15,015 bases of DNA from contig JANMCC010000166.1 in NCBI GenBank assembly GCA_031360885.1, forward strand, positions 1 through 15,015, read 5' to 3'. Origin of the DNA: Schlegelella_A sp031360885 (lineage in GTDB: Bacteria > Pseudomonadota > Gammaproteobacteria > Burkholderiales > Burkholderiaceae_C). The notes under the pieces were generated by a model. It made no database searches. It saw nothing but the letters and a program-made list of their open reading frames with translations, and was not told where the DNA came from. Position numbers and translations under genes: made by a program. Shown here one piece after another: positions 1-7,072 of this stretch; positions within the stretch are counted from its first letter, which is position 1, and each line of letters begins with the position of its first letter.

Positions 1-10
1 GCGCGCCTGC

Positions 11-2656
11 TTACTCGCGCATCGCCGTGAACCTCCACACCGAGACAATCGTCGTCGTGCCGATCACACTGGTGAAGCGGCCCTCGATGACCTGCCCGTC
101 GGCCGAGACCGTGTACAGGCTCGGGTCGTCGACCCGCAGCCAGTCCCAGCTCTGATCGCGGGTGCTCGTGATGGTGCTCTCCGGGCACACCATCGTCGTC
201 GTGGTCGACAAGGCCGAGCTGCCGGAGAGCGTGATGAGCATGCGGTCGGGCGGCTCGGCGCCGGGCAGATCGCTGAAGCCGAGGTCGAGGTCGAGGTTTA
301 AGTCGATGCCGCCGTGGCCGCCTTCGCCTGGCAGCACGGTCTTCGGCGCGCCGACCAGGGTCGTCGTGCAACCGTAGGTCTGGATCGAGTTGGCCTGGAC
401 GAGGCCGCTGGCGGGCTCGAAGATCAAGCGGCCCGGCAAGCTCGAAGCGACCGCGAGCATCACGTTGCCCTGGGCGTGGCTGGTCAGGTTGAAGAAGCTG
501 TCGGTGATGTCGGTCGTGGCACTGCCCTGCCATTGCCAGCAGCCGACGTTCGAGGTCGCCAGGCGCATCGGCGCGATCTTCGGAATCCGGAACGGCTGCT
601 CCGCGCCGGGCCGCACCTCGCTGTTGCTGACTATCAGCAGCAGCTCCTCGAGCCGTTCATCCTTCTTGTCGAGGCAGAACTGCTTGAACGGCGCTTCGGT
701 CCAGTCCTCCACGTCCTGCCACCTGCCGGCGATCTTCTTCCTCGCCTGCACCTTCATGTTCGGGTGCATCGGAATCGTGCCGATCGGGTTGGTGAAGTAG
801 ACCGAGTGCACCGTCGGGTCGGTGAAGCGCAGGTGCTCGTAGAAGATGCTGCGCGGCTGGATCTCGTAGAAGTCGCTCGCGGTCGCGCCGTTCGGCCGGT
901 CGAGGGCGTTCTTCAGCATCTTGAAGCTCTGCCGGCCGGCGCCTTGCTGGTCGACGTCGATCGACTTCAGCCTCTCGGCCTCCGGGTGCGCGGGCGGCAC
1001 GCCGGCGCGCCGCTCGAACACCGGCGCCAGGCCGAAGTCGTATCCGTCCCAGCGGCTGAAGTCGTCGAGGTTCTGGTTGAAGGCGTCGTTCCACAGGGTC
1101 AGCGCGAACTCGGGCCAGACCGTCTTCATCCCGCCCTTGGAAGCGAGCGCAGCCTCGACCGCCTCGACGCTCGCCTGCGTCGTGCTGGCGTCGAACACCG
1201 CCTTGACGATCTGCGGGTCGTACTTGCGCGCCAGGTACTGGAAGAAGATGTATTCGGCGTAGCCGTTCTTGCGCCTGCTGCCGGCCAGGCCGGGCTTTTC
1301 CATCGACGTCATGTGATCGCTGTAGAGGTACTGCGCGTAGAACGAGCCGCTGCGCTGGTAGTTGAAGCTCACCTTGTTGGCGCCGTCCTCGCGGTTCCAG
1401 CTCGGGTCGACGTAGTCCATCGCCCACTCGGCGGTCGCCTCGTCGAGCCACTCGTAGTCGCCGCAGGCGGCGCCGGTGCGGTCCATCGCGAACTGCAGCA
1501 CGTGCGCGATCTCGTGCGCCAGGATCGCCTTGAACTCGCGTCGCGCGTCGTCGGGCCGCGACCCCACCGCCTGCAGCGCCGGGTCGTTGGCGTTGATGGC
1601 TATCCAGCTCGGCACATGGTTGCAGCGCCCGGGGTAGGTGCTGGTCAGGCCGCGCACGTCGCCGTCGCCGAGACTGCTGAGGTAGATGTCGACCGCGCCG
1701 TCCCCGCCGTTGCACGACTCCGCCGTATCGGCGAGGGGAAAGCGCTGCAGCAGGCCGGTCTCGGCCGCGTACACCTCCTCGACCACGCCGGCGATCGTCT
1801 CGGCGGCGGCACGGTAGTAGTTGTCGTAGGTCGCGTCGCCGAGGGCGAGGTAGAAGACGTTGAAGTGCGCGGTCGAGAGCCGCTTCCAGAAGGTCGGCAG
1901 CGCCTGGGCTTCGCAGTTCACCGGCGTCGCCTGCGGCCGCGCCGAGCGCGCGGCGTGGGCGCGCGCGTCGGTTCCCGCGGCGGCGGGCGTCGTGCCGGTC
2001 AGGCGCTGCGCGAACCAGCTCTGCGCGTAGATCGGCGGCACCAGGAACGGCTGCAGCAGGTCGCGGGTCGGAACCGAGAGGGTCGGCAAGGCGGCCGAGA
2101 GCTGACGCATCAGCGCGTCGTCGGCGACGCCTTCGGGCGCGCCTTCGAACTGCGGCGGCAGGCGCGGATCGGCGAACAGCGCGAACACGCGATAGGTCAG
2201 CGCCTGCTCGGCGCTGATCGTGTTCAGCGCCAGCGCGTTCTCGATCAGCGTCGCCGAGCTCGGAGCGGCGGGCGCGTAAACCGTGACCCGCGCCGACGAG
2301 CTCGCCGCGCCCGCGGCGGCGCTGATGACCGCGCTGCCGGCGGCGAGCGCGGTGACCTGGCCTTCGCCGTCGACGCTCGCCACCGCCGGGTCGCTCGACG
2401 ACCAGACGAGCGCGCCCGGCGCTTGCAGCGCGAGCACGCGGCCCGTGCCACCGCTGCTCAGAGGCAGCCGGGCGGGCGAGAGCTGGAACGCGATCGCCGC
2501 GGGGCCGGGATCGGCGACGGGCGGATCGGCGGGGTCGGAGCCGCCGCCTCCGCCGCAGGCGGCGACGAGGGCGGCGGCGAGGGCGAGGGCGCCGCCGCGA
2601 AGCGGCCGGGCGATCGCGGTCGCGACGCTGCGGGCGAAGAGAAGAGCACTTTGCAT
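11..2656 (-). CDS. Exported lipoprotein with BIG2-like Ig domain and HExxH (M30-like) metallopeptidase domain
   Basis: An 881-residue protein. A hydrophobic signal ends in a lipobox (LVAAC, Cys34), followed by a Gly/Ser/Pro linker, so it is predicted to be a lipid-anchored envelope or surface protein. Residues about 55-126 look like a bacterial Ig-like (BIG2) domain (SSSDPAVASVD...GQVTALAAG). Residues about 255-530 look like a zinc peptidase: HEIAH at 381-385 gives two zinc-ligand His and the catalytic Glu, and the WLDEATAEW segment (403-411) offers Glu406 as a gluzincin-type third ligand. The layout resembles peptidase family M30 (hyicolysin type). The last 350 residues (about 530-881) are unrecognised. 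The start is well supported by GGAGG six bases before the ATG. It is the last gene of the minus-strand block, 86 bp after the secreted protein gene, and has its own predicted promoter. Protease activity is inferred from motif only. Confidence 0.85.
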   Translation of the reverse strand: MQSALLFARSVATAIARPLRGGALALAAALVAACGGGGGSDPADPPVADPGPAAIAFQLSPARLPLSSGGTGRVLALQAPGALVWSSSDPAVASVDGEGQVTALAAGSAVISAAAGAASSSARVTVYAPAAPSSATLIENALALNTISAEQALTYRVFALFADPRLPPQFEGAPEGVADDALMRQLSAALPTLSVPTRDLLQPFLVPPIYAQSWFAQRLTGTTPAAAGTDARAHAARSARPQATPVNCEAQALPTFWKRLSTAHFNVFYLALGDATYDNYYRAAAETIAGVVEEVYAAETGLLQRFPLADTAESCNGGDGAVDIYLSSLGDGDVRGLTSTYPGRCNHVPSWIAINANDPALQAVGSRPDDARREFKAILAHEIAHVLQFAMDRTGAACGDYEWLDEATAEWAMDYVDPSWNREDGANKVSFNYQRSGSFYAQYLYSDHMTSMEKPGLAGSRRKNGYAEYIFFQYLARKYDPQIVKAVFDASTTQASVEAVEAALASKGGMKTVWPEFALTLWNDAFNQNLDDFSRWDGYDFGLAPVFERRAGVPPAHPEAERLKSIDVDQQGAGRQSFKMLKNALDRPNGATASDFYEIQPRSIFYEHLRFTDPTVHSVYFTNPIGTIPMHPNMKVQARKKIAGRWQDVEDWTEAPFKQFCLDKKDERLEELLLIVSNSEVRPGAEQPFRIPKIAPMRLATSNVGCWQWQGSATTDITDSFFNLTSHAQGNVMLAVASSLPGRLIFEPASGLVQANSIQTYGCTTTLVGAPKTVLPGEGGHGGIDLNLDLDLGFSDLPGAEPPDRMLITLSGSSALSTTTTMVCPESTITSTRDQSWDWLRVDDPSLYTVSADGQVIEGRFTSVIGTTTIVSVWRFTAMRE

Positions 2657-2693
2657 GACGCCTCCGAACGGACCCGGGTAGGGTCGATGCGGA

Positions 2694-2728
2694 GTTGTAG
2701 CGACGCAGGCGTCACACCGGCGTCACGG
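2694..2728 (-). promoter_or_regulatory. Activator-type promoter: tandem 11-bp direct repeat plus -10, upstream of the peptidase lipoprotein
   Basis: Read on the minus strand there are two 11-mers in tandem, CCGTGACGCCG (2728-2718) and GTGTGACGCCT (2717-2707), sharing TGACGCC in phase. TACAAC (2699-2694) serves as a -10 element, with exactly 10 bases between the proximal GTGACG and TACAAC. No independent -35 fits, so the repeats probably take its place. The predicted start site is near 2687, giving a leader of about 31 bases with GGAGG before the ATG. The same module with identical spacing occurs before the lipoprotein gene at 8863. The 11-bp period and position match the geometry known for PhoB/OmpR-type and SARP activators. 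The likely ligand is the BTAD regulator encoded at 3639-7028, which is inference. Confidence 0.7.
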
Positions 2729-2742
2729 CGCGAGGCGCCGGT

Positions 2743-3642
2743 TCAGCCGGCGAGTTGGCGGCGCAGGCCCTCGGCCACGCGCTTCGGGAAGAAGCCGCTG
2801 TCGAGGAATTCGAGCAGGGTCTTGCGCTCGTCGGCGGCGAGCCCCTTCATCTCCGGCGCGAGCGCGGCCACCAGCTCGTCCTGCTCGGCGGGAGAGAGCG
2901 CATGCAGCTGCTCGCGCGCCTGGCGGAGCTGCGGCAGCATCGGCTTGAGCATGCCCATGCCCATGCCGAGCGCCGGCGCCGCAGCCGGCAGCAGCACCAT
3001 GCATTCCTTCAGCTCGGTCTGCATCGCCTTCGGCAGGAAGCCGATCTCGGTCATCTCGTCGATCACCGCCAGCGTCTCGGGCGGCGAGAGCGGCTGGCTC
3101 ATCGACTGCATGATCCGGGACAGCTGCTCGGGGTCGATGCCGGTGCCCGCCGGCATCTGGCCGCCGCCGGGCATCATGGCGCGCATCCGCGACATCATTT
3201 CTTCGGAGCCCGGCGCGCCGAGGCCCATGCCGCCGGCCATGCCGGACAGGGCGCCGATGCCGCCGGGCATCGCCGGCATGCCCGGGATCGACATCCCCGC
3301 CGGCATCTGCGGCATGGCCATCCCGGGCGGCATGCCCGGCATGCCGCCGCCCGCAGGCAGCTTCGGCATGCCGCCGCCGAGCAGGCCCATCATCCCGCCG
3401 GCGCCACCACCGCCCTTGCGCAGGTCGAGCGCCTGCAAGGCATTGGCGATCGCCATGCCCTTGCAGCCCATGCCGTTCAGGGTCGAGAGCAGCATGTCCT
3501 TGAGCATCGACTGGGCGGCGTCCTTGACGATCTGCTTGACGAGCAGCAGCAGCACCGGCGCCAGCGCCTGGCCCGGCAGCGGCGACAGCGTCAGCAGCAG
3601 CACCAGCATCGATGCCGCAATGCGGCGGCGGCTTCGGGTCAT
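2743..3642 (-). CDS. Secreted Met/Gly/Pro-rich hypothetical protein
   Basis: A 299-residue protein of unrecognised family. It starts with an Arg-rich n-region and a hydrophobic core ending at about ALA28, a plausible Sec signal peptide. Residues about 83-165 are low complexity and rich in Met, Gly and Pro, with repeated MPGMP/MPAM-type units. Residues about 172-299 are helical and contain two related segments: one with GFLPK (201-205) and one with GFFPK (283-287), each preceded by an acidic/leucine helix and followed by an amphipathic helix. The mature part has only two Cys (60, 214). The start is set by GGAGA upstream and by the overlap with the regulator stop (ATGA at 3642-3639), which implies translational coupling. 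Metal binding by the Met-rich tract (copper, for example) or a structural role are both possible; neither is shown. Confidence 0.8.
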   Translation of the reverse strand: MTRSRRRIAASMLVLLLTLSPLPGQALAPVLLLLVKQIVKDAAQSMLKDMLLSTLNGMGCKGMAIANALQALDLRKGGGGAGGMMGLLGGGMPKLPAGGGMPGMPPGMAMPQMPAGMSIPGMPAMPGGIGALSGMAGGMGLGAPGSEEMMSRMRAMMPGGGQMPAGTGIDPEQLSRIMQSMSQPLSPPETLAVIDEMTEIGFLPKAMQTELKECMVLLPAAAPALGMGMGMLKPMLPQLRQAREQLHALSPAEQDELVAALAPEMKGLAADERKTLLEFLDSGFFPKRVAEGLRRQLAG

Positions 3643-6600
3643 CGGGGTTCTCCATGCCGGGGGGCCGAAGCGGCGCGCGCCAGCAGCAGCCGGTTGACCG
3701 GATTGCGATCGCGGAAGGAGGCGCGAAACTCTTCGGGAAGGCGCGAGGCGGTGGCCTCTATCCATCGGGCCGCGCCGGCGAGGATGGCGGTCGAGTCGGC
3801 AACATCCGGGCTGCTCTCGATCGCCGTGAGCCAGACCTCGCCGATGTACAGGCCATCGGGCGCGTGCTCGGGCCACAGGCCCAGCGCTTCGAGCGCATGC
3901 GTCGCCGCCACCGCCGGGCGGCCGCTGGCGATGGCGGCGCGCGCCGCCCAGACGAGCGCGTCGATGCGCACGCCCATCATGTGCAGCCGGCCCGCCTCGC
4001 GCGCGACCTCGATCGCGTTCGCGTAGGCGAGCTCCGGGCCCTGCAGCGACCCGGACAGCAGCGCCGCCTGCGCCCGGACGGCGTAGCGCGTCGAGTCGAT
4101 GATGTAGGCGTCGGCCGCGGCCAGCGCCTCGGCCGCGGCGTCGCGCCGTCCCTGCGCCAGCGCCGCGCGCGCGACCAGCAGGTGGGTGAGGGCATGGAAC
4201 ATCGCCGGGCCCGACGGCGTCGCCAGCGCCCGCTCGAGCTGCTGGCCCGCGCGTGCCGGCTGCCCGAGGTCCAACCAGAGCCGGGTCAGGCCGACGTGCG
4301 CGGCGCCCACCACCTGGGGCACGTATTCGCCGAGGATCGCCAGCCCTTCCTCGAGCCAGCGCAGCGCCTCGGCGTAGTTGCCGAGCGCGCGTTCCATGTT
4401 GCCCATCTGCACCTGCAGGAACACGGCGCTGGTGCGCAGCTCGGGGTACTGCTCCTTCAGGCGGTGCGCTTCGCGCAGCGGCTGCAAGGCGGCGGCCACC
4501 TTGCCGACGTCGTGCAGGCTCGAGGCGAGATTCGAGAGCACGACGAGCTCGCTGGTCCGGTCGCCCTCGGCGCGGGTGAGCGAGATCACATGGCCGAGCG
4601 CGGCCTGCGCCTCGACGTGGCGGTTGCCCGCGTCGAGCAGGACGCCGAGGTTGGCGTAGTGCTCGATCTCGCGGCGACGGTCGCCGAGCGCCAGCAAGCG
4701 CGCCTCGGCGGCGCGCACCGCGTCGGCGCCCGGGCCGGGCCGGTCCTGGATGAAGAGGCCGTTGGCCAGCGCCGAGACCAGGTCGACATGCAGCTCGTCG
4801 GCCGACCGTCCGCTCTCGCCCGCGATCGCCGCCAGGCCGCTGCGCGCCGCCGCCTCGGCGGCCGCGCCTTCCGCCTGCTGCGCGAGCGTGTCGGAGCGCG
4901 CGAAGTGGGCGTAGCCGCGCTCGAGTGGATCGAGCGCGAGCGTCGCCAGCAGGTCGAGGCACTCGAGATGCGCCGGGCTGCCCAGGCTCGCCTGCAGATG
5001 CGCCCGGTGCGCGCGCCGCAGCAGTTCGAAGGCGCGGGTCCGGTCGTGGCCGACGCCGCGGGCGATGTGCGCGGCGAGCAGGAGCAGCGCGCCTTCCTCG
5101 GCCGGCCGCCAGGCGGCGCCGGCGCGCTCGGCCGCGGCGACCAGCCAGGGCAGCGCCTTCAGCGATTCGCCGGCGTCGCGCCAATGCTGTGCCACGTGCG
5201 CCGGCTCGGCGCCGCGCGTTTGGAGAAAGCCCGCCATCTCGGCGTGCAGCCGGCGCGCGATCGGCGCCGGCACCGAGCCGCGCGCCGCCTCGAAGATCAG
5301 GTCGTGGGCGAACGCGCCTTCGCGCAGCACCTGCGCCGCCTCGAGCTCGCTCCAGGCGTCGCTCAGGTCGATCGCGCGCAGGCCGAGCACGTGTGCGGCG
5401 AGCTCGGCGGAGAAGTCGGCGCCGGCGATCGCTGCGCAGCGCGCCAGCTTCACCGCCATCGGCGAGAGTCGGTCGATCCGCTGGCCGATCAGGTGGGCGA
5501 CGTTGGACGCGGTCGGCAGCAGCGCCCCCGGTGAAGCGGCCGGCGCGGGGCTCGCCGGCGCCAGCATCAGCTTCAGCGTCTCGAGCAGGAACATCGGGTT
5601 GCCGCCGGTGTGCCGCGTCAGTGCCGGCGCGAGCCGATCGGCCTCGAGCGCGGCGACGCCGAGCGAATCGATCAGCACCCCGACCTGCTCGACGGCGAGC
5701 GGCTGCAGCACCTGCAGGCGGGCGCCGTGCGCGCCGAGCAGCAGGTCGTGGAACGACTGCGCCGGCGGCGCCAGCTCGTGCGCGCGGAAGGCGACGATCC
5801 AGCGCAGGCCGAAGCCGGCGGCGGCGAGCTGCTGCATCGCCTCGATGCTGGCCGCGTCGGCGAACTGCAGGTCGTCGACGACCAGTCCCGACACGCCCTC
5901 GGCCTGTCCCTGGCGCAGCGCCGCCTCGACCGCGGCAACGAAGCGTGCGCTGCCGGCGCTGCGCCGCGGCGTCGCGCCGCCGAGCTCGGGCAGCAGATGC
6001 GCGAGTTCGGCTGCGACCCCGCTTGGCAGGGGTTCGCGAAGGCGCGCGAGCAGGCCGCGCAGCAGGCGCGAGAGCAGGGTGTGCGGCACGCGCGCGTCGC
6101 CGGGCCGCGCGTCGACCGCGAGCGCGTCGGGCCGGGCCTGGGCGAAGTCGCTCACCAGCCGGGTCTTGCCAAGGCCGGCCTCGCCGGCGATCAGGCTCGG
6201 GTGGCCCGCCGACCAGTCGACGTGCAGGCGCTGCCACTCGGCGTCGCGGCCGATCAGGCGCGGCGGCCGCAGCACGCTCACCGGCAGGGGCCGCGGCTGG
6301 GCCAGATCGTCGGGCAGGCTGCTCGTGGCGACGCGATCGCGCAGCGCCTGGGTCTCGGCGTCGGGGGCGACGCCGAGAGTGCGCTGGAGAACGTCGCCGC
6401 AGCGATCGAAGGCGGCCAGCGCCGCGGCCCGGTCGCCGCGCAGGTAGTGCAGGCGCATCAGCCGCCGGTGCGCATGCTCGGAGGTGGGGTCGAGGCCGAT
6501 CAGGCGCTCGGCCGCGGCCAGGGCGGCGACGAGCTGGCCTGTCCGTTCGAGCCGGGTGGCCTCGTCGGCGAGGGCGCGGCCGCGGCCGCCACGACGCTGC

Positions 6601-7028
6601 TCGCGCGCCTGGACCAGCCATTCGGCGAGCTCTCCGGCGACCGGCTCGGCGAGCCCTTGCAGCAGCTCGCCGGCCTCCCCCTCGGCAGGGTCGAGGCGTA
6701 CTTCGAGGTCGGCGCACAGGGTGGCGACGTCGCCGCCTTCGAGCAGCTCGCGGCCGAGCGCCTTGCGCAGGCGGAACAGGCGCTGGCGCAGGTTGGCGCG
6801 GGCACGCTCGGCGTCGACGTCGGGCCAGATCAGGGCGGCGAGGCGGGCGCGCGGCGTCGGACCCTCGACCGCCAGGTAAGCCAGCAGCAGCGCGTCCTTG
6901 TGCTCGAGCGCGCTGGCCGAGCCGTCGGCGCGCACCAGCCGTGGCTCGCGGGCGAGGTGCAGGACGTCGGCGCGGGCGGGGGCGATGGCCATGGCGGGGA
7001 AGGCGAATTCCTCGAGGAAGAGGCGCAT
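3639..7028 (-). CDS. SARP-like transcriptional activator: winged helix, BTAD, AAA ATPase, TPR-like C-terminus
   Basis: A 1129-residue cytoplasmic regulator. Residues about 20-115 form a winged-helix DNA-binding domain typical of SARP/BTAD proteins (LLAYLAVEGPTPRARLAALIWPD, then RANLRQRLFRLRKALG). Residues about 125-235 are the bacterial transcriptional activator domain (RRLMRLHYLRGDRAAALAAFDRC...LGVAPDAE). An NTPase follows, with Walker A GEAGLGKT (282-289) and Walker B GLVVDDLQFAD (381-391). Residues from about 590 onward are Ala/Leu-rich helical repeats of TPR type. Family knowledge suggests an ATP-controlled, signal-responsive activator that binds direct repeats. It lies 44 bp after the lipoprotein gene at 7073 and overlaps the next gene by 4 bp, so the three are probably one operon. 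No clear Shine-Dalgarno precedes this ATG; Met13 (start at 6992) is an alternative. Its N-terminal fold and the repeats before both lipoprotein genes make it their likely activator. Confidence 0.9.
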   Translation of the reverse strand: MRLFLEEFAFPAMAIAPARADVLHLAREPRLVRADGSASALEHKDALLLAYLAVEGPTPRARLAALIWPDVDAERARANLRQRLFRLRKALGRELLEGGDVATLCADLEVRLDPAEGEAGELLQGLAEPVAGELAEWLVQAREQRRGGRGRALADEATRLERTGQLVAALAAAERLIGLDPTSEHAHRRLMRLHYLRGDRAAALAAFDRCGDVLQRTLGVAPDAETQALRDRVATSSLPDDLAQPRPLPVSVLRPPRLIGRDAEWQRLHVDWSAGHPSLIAGEAGLGKTRLVSDFAQARPDALAVDARPGDARVPHTLLSRLLRGLLARLREPLPSGVAAELAHLLPELGGATPRRSAGSARFVAAVEAALRQGQAEGVSGLVVDDLQFADAASIEAMQQLAAAGFGLRWIVAFRAHELAPPAQSFHDLLLGAHGARLQVLQPLAVEQVGVLIDSLGVAALEADRLAPALTRHTGGNPMFLLETLKLMLAPASPAPAASPGALLPTASNVAHLIGQRIDRLSPMAVKLARCAAIAGADFSAELAAHVLGLRAIDLSDAWSELEAAQVLREGAFAHDLIFEAARGSVPAPIARRLHAEMAGFLQTRGAEPAHVAQHWRDAGESLKALPWLVAAAERAGAAWRPAEEGALLLLAAHIARGVGHDRTRAFELLRRAHRAHLQASLGSPAHLECLDLLATLALDPLERGYAHFARSDTLAQQAEGAAAEAAARSGLAAIAGESGRSADELHVDLVSALANGLFIQDRPGPGADAVRAAEARLLALGDRRREIEHYANLGVLLDAGNRHVEAQAALGHVISLTRAEGDRTSELVVLSNLASSLHDVGKVAAALQPLREAHRLKEQYPELRTSAVFLQVQMGNMERALGNYAEALRWLEEGLAILGEYVPQVVGAAHVGLTRLWLDLGQPARAGQQLERALATPSGPAMFHALTHLLVARAALAQGRRDAAAEALAAADAYIIDSTRYAVRAQAALLSGSLQGPELAYANAIEVAREAGRLHMMGVRIDALVWAARAAIASGRPAVAATHALEALGLWPEHAPDGLYIGEVWLTAIESSPDVADSTAILAGAARWIEATASRLPEEFRASFRDRNPVNRLLLARAASAPRHGEPR

Positions 7029-7072
7029 GGTCGTCGCTCAAGCGGCCTGCGTGACGCAGCATAGTCCCCGGC

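Noticed and set aside
314..3697. A very long plus-strand open frame (over 1100 codons) opposite the lipoprotein and secreted-protein genes.
   Set aside because: It is antisense to genes with signal peptides, lipobox, zinc motif and ribosome sites, is Arg/His/Val rich with no domain, and results from the high GC content that removes stop codons.
7049..7061. CCTGCGTGACGCA, containing GTGACGC, just before the BTAD regulator start.
   Set aside because: Only one copy, on the opposite strand, as part of a small palindrome and without the 11-bp partner or the -10; not counted as a third regulator site.
4925..7064. Several long plus-strand frames opposite the BTAD regulator.
   Set aside because: They are Arg/Ala/Pro rich, low complexity and motif-free, while the opposite strand encodes clear winged-helix, BTAD and Walker motifs.
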